Positions 5,107 through 6,543 of a stretch of DNA of 6,543 bases are shown here, piece by piece (the stretch's first letter is position 1; each line of letters begins with the position of its first letter). The DNA is taken from the NCBI GenBank assembly GCA_030024065.1, contig JASEIE010000229.1, positions 1 through 6,543 of the forward strand, in the 5' to 3' direction. The notes below the pieces were generated by a model, which did no database searches, had not been told where the DNA came from, and worked only from the letters and a program-made list of their open reading frames with translations. Both the position numbers and the translations under genes were made by a program. The DNA comes from Thermodesulfobacteriota bacterium. GTDB lineage: Bacteria; Desulfobacterota; BSN033; UBA1163.

Positions 5107-6246
5107 ATGTCTGAACAAGTAAGTATTTATGCAGTGGGTGACATCATTTTGGATCGGGAAGATCCTGCGTCGATGTTTGACCATGTGGCGCCAGCCCTCC
5201 GCGATGCGGATATAACGTTTGGCCAGCTGGAGATGATTATTTCCTTAAGGGAGGAACCTGTGCCCAGCACAAGGTCTCCAGCACGAATACATCCTAAGGC
5301 AGCAGCAGCTCTTAAATCTGTCGGTTTTGACGTTTTGTCATTTGCGAGCAACCATGCTATGGACTACGGCGTGGCCGCTTTCCTCGACACCCTTGAAAAC
5401 ATAAAAACACAGGGGATAGCCCTTATAGGAGCGGGCAAGGATTTAGAAGAGGCCAGGAAGCCCCTCATTATAGAGAAAAAGGGGACAAAGGTGGGATTCT
5501 TAGCCTATAACACCATTTTACCGAAAGGATATGAAGCCCGGCCAGGAAAGCCCGGTTGCGCTCCGCTCAGGGCATGGACCTCCTATCAACCTATCGAAGA
5601 TTACCAGCCTGGCACGCCTTGTCGGATCCTCACCTTTGCCAACCAGGAAGACCTTGAAGCGATGAAACAGGACATCAATAAGTTGAGGCCTTTAGTGGAT
5701 GTATTGATCGTCTCGATGCACTGGGGATTGCACCATGTTCCAGCAACACTGGCCATGTATCAATTCGAAGCCGGTCATGCGGCCATCGATGCTGGAGCAG
5801 ATTTGATTCTGGGTCACCACGCCCACATTTTGAAGCCCATTGAGGTATATAAAGGTAAGGTGATTTTCTACAGCTTGGGAAATTTTGCCACTGAGCGTTC
5901 CCAAAAAGTGATGGAAAGCCGGAAGGATCATCCTGAAATGAGAGCCACCATGGAACTTTACGGTCGAAAAGTTGATCCTGAGTACCCCACATTTCCGTTC
6001 CATGTTGAGGCCAGAAAAACCATGATTGTCAAGTGTATGATTCGCAGCAAACGGATCGAAAGCGTATCTTTTCTACCTACGATGATCAACAAACGATCAG
6101 AACCCGAGGTTTTATCTCGTCATGATAAGAATTTTGATGATATCCTCCGCTATATGGAGGAGATCGATAAAAGCCAGAAAATAGAGACGCGATACTCTAT
6201 CGAGGGCGATGAGGTAAGGATCAATGGGACAATACCATGGGCATGA
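5107..6246 (+). CDS. CapA/PgsA-type metallophosphatase-fold protein, no membrane anchor
   Basis: A 379-residue member of the PGA_cap (CapA) family, a calcineurin-like metallophosphoesterase fold. The metal-site motifs are intact and in order: GDIILD (G11-D12), GQLE (E42, where NLE is usual), SNHAMDYG (N82-H83), SMHWG (H205) and GHHAH (H237 to H240), followed by the family's FYSLGNF (254-260). Named members act in poly-gamma-glutamate capsule synthesis and are membrane-anchored outside the cell. This one starts MSEQVSIYAVGD directly at the first catalytic strand, with no signal peptide or transmembrane segment, so it is predicted to be cytosolic. No capB/capC ligase genes accompany it, which argues against capsule synthesis. 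Its place after the dehydrogenase and PrpD-like genes suggests a metabolic hydrolase of unknown substrate. The start is supported by AGGAGGG 4 nt upstream and an in-frame TAG at 5095. Confidence 0.88.
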   Translation: MSEQVSIYAVGDIILDREDPASMFDHVAPALRDADITFGQLEMIISLREEPVPSTRSPARIHPKAAAALKSVGFDVLSFASNHAMDYGVAAFLDTLENIKTQGIALIGAGKDLEEARKPLIIEKKGTKVGFLAYNTILPKGYEARPGKPGCAPLRAWTSYQPIEDYQPGTPCRILTFANQEDLEAMKQDINKLRPLVDVLIVSMHWGLHHVPATLAMYQFEAGHAAIDAGADLILGHHAHILKPIEVYKGKVIFYSLGNFATERSQKVMESRKDHPEMRATMELYGRKVDPEYPTFPFHVEARKTMIVKCMIRSKRIESVSFLPTMINKRSEPEVLSRHDKNFDDILRYMEEIDKSQKIETRYSIEGDEVRINGTIPWA

Positions 6247-6324
6247 GTTATTTAGGGCAGTAAGAGACGGGAGGCGAGAAGGGAAATATCCCTGTATCCA
6301 ACCTTTTGGAGAGAGGAGACAAAA

Positions 6325-6477
6325 ATGAAAAAAGATACTTTTTTTCTCAGTAGGAAGTTACTGTTAGGGATCATCGCCATCGGTTTGGTATTTGGCATGC
6401 TTTCAGAGGTGAAGGCTGTCCCCTACTTTCAGGGGAAGGTCATAACCTTTTTAGGTAACAGTTCAGCCCCCCTATGA
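6325..6477 (+). pseudogene. 5' remnant of a second TctC/Bug-type binding protein gene, interrupted
   Basis: ATG 6325 follows AGGAG (6314-6318) with a 6-nt gap. The 50 codons begin with a signal peptide (MKKD, hydrophobic core of about residues 12-26, KA-V cleavage near 31) and then YFQGKVITFL. This matches, element by element, the first TctC-like protein, which has MRRD, the hydrophobic core and YYKGQVITFL at the same spacing. There the protein continues with VPTSAGGG; here it switches to GNSSAPL and stops at TGA 6475-6477. Homology is lost at about 6453-6455, exactly where a sequence resembling a transposable-element end begins. The rest of the gene is either beyond the window on the far side of an insertion or deleted. 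The remnant could at most give a short secreted peptide, probably non-functional. Confidence 0.8.
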
Positions 6478-6543
6478 AAAGAGATAAATTTTTAAAAAAA
6501 TGTAAAAAAAGTGCTTGCGTTCTTTAATTCAATTTGATATACT
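6455..6543 (+). mobile_element. Probable left end of an insertion element (continues past the window)
   Basis: From 6455 the sequence reads GTAACAGTTCAGCCCCCC and then turns very AT-rich with long A-runs, unlike the genes before it. It begins precisely where the tctC paralogue loses homology. The GTAA start and the pyrimidine-rich block that follows recall IS66-type ends, but this is memory, not a search. A promoter pointing inward (6515-6543) fits transcription of a transposase just outside the window. The other terminal repeat and the target duplication cannot be seen here. Confidence 0.45.
6515..6543 (+). promoter_or_regulatory. Candidate sigma-70 promoter at the window's right edge
   Basis: TTGCGT (6515-6520) and TATACT (6538-6543) are separated by exactly 17 nt of AT-rich DNA. 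The -10 matches 5 of 6 consensus bases and the -35 matches the key TTG only. It reads rightward, out of the window, presumably into the gene of the putative insertion element. Confidence 0.5.

Noticed and set aside
5675..6003. Two overlapping minus-strand open frames of 103-105 codons
   Set aside because: Both are antisense to the intact metal-site motifs of the CapA-like gene and show no family features.

Overview
The window looks like a catabolic and transport cassette for small polycarboxylic acids, from a Gram-negative bacterium. The dispersed palindromic repeats, the tripartite-tricarboxylate-type (TctC) binding proteins and the TcuA-like and PrpD-like enzymes together suggest a Desulfobacterota ('Deltaproteobacteria')-like or related environmental lineage. 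That taxonomic guess is inference, because no rRNA or marker gene is present. All convincing genes lie on the + strand.

Layout. (1) 3-398: the 3' part of a short, unrecognised gene with an Ig-like fold signature and a Pro/Ala/Lys tail. Its base usage is strongly G-rich, unlike everything downstream. (2) 563-1654: a complete secreted TctC/Bug-type solute-binding protein. (3) 1655-2102: a 448-bp non-coding gap. It holds a 186-bp MITE-like element with perfect 14-bp terminal inverted repeats and nested internal hairpins, then a separate 8-bp-stem palindrome. (4) 2103-3581: a soluble FAD-dependent dehydrogenase/reductase of the SdhA/FrdA superfamily, closest by motif to tricarballylate dehydrogenase TcuA. 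(5) 3613-5010: an MmgE/PrpD-family protein. (6) 5024-5102: six degenerate copies of a ~15-bp purine-rich repeat, the last of which supplies the ribosome binding site of the next gene. (7) 5107-6246: a CapA/PgsA-type metallophosphatase-fold protein without signal peptide or membrane anchor. (8) 6325-6477: a second TctC-like gene cut off after the first strand of the mature protein. The break leads into AT-rich DNA that begins GTAACAGTTCAGCCCCCC and carries a good promoter, consistent with the left end of an insertion element that runs out of the window.

Working model (inference). The TctC-like protein captures an organic acid in the periplasm for a TctAB permease encoded elsewhere. The FAD enzyme oxidises or reduces a C-C bond next to carboxylates, and the PrpD-family enzyme acts on the resulting unsaturated acid by hydration/dehydration, isomerisation or decarboxylation. 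The tricarballylate to cis-aconitate route is the nearest known precedent. The TcuB electron-transfer partner and the permease are not in the window. The CapA-like protein has no obvious place in this pathway and is the most puzzling member. The FAD, PrpD and CapA genes are probably one transcription unit. The upstream tctC is separated from them by the MITE-bearing gap and may be transcribed separately.
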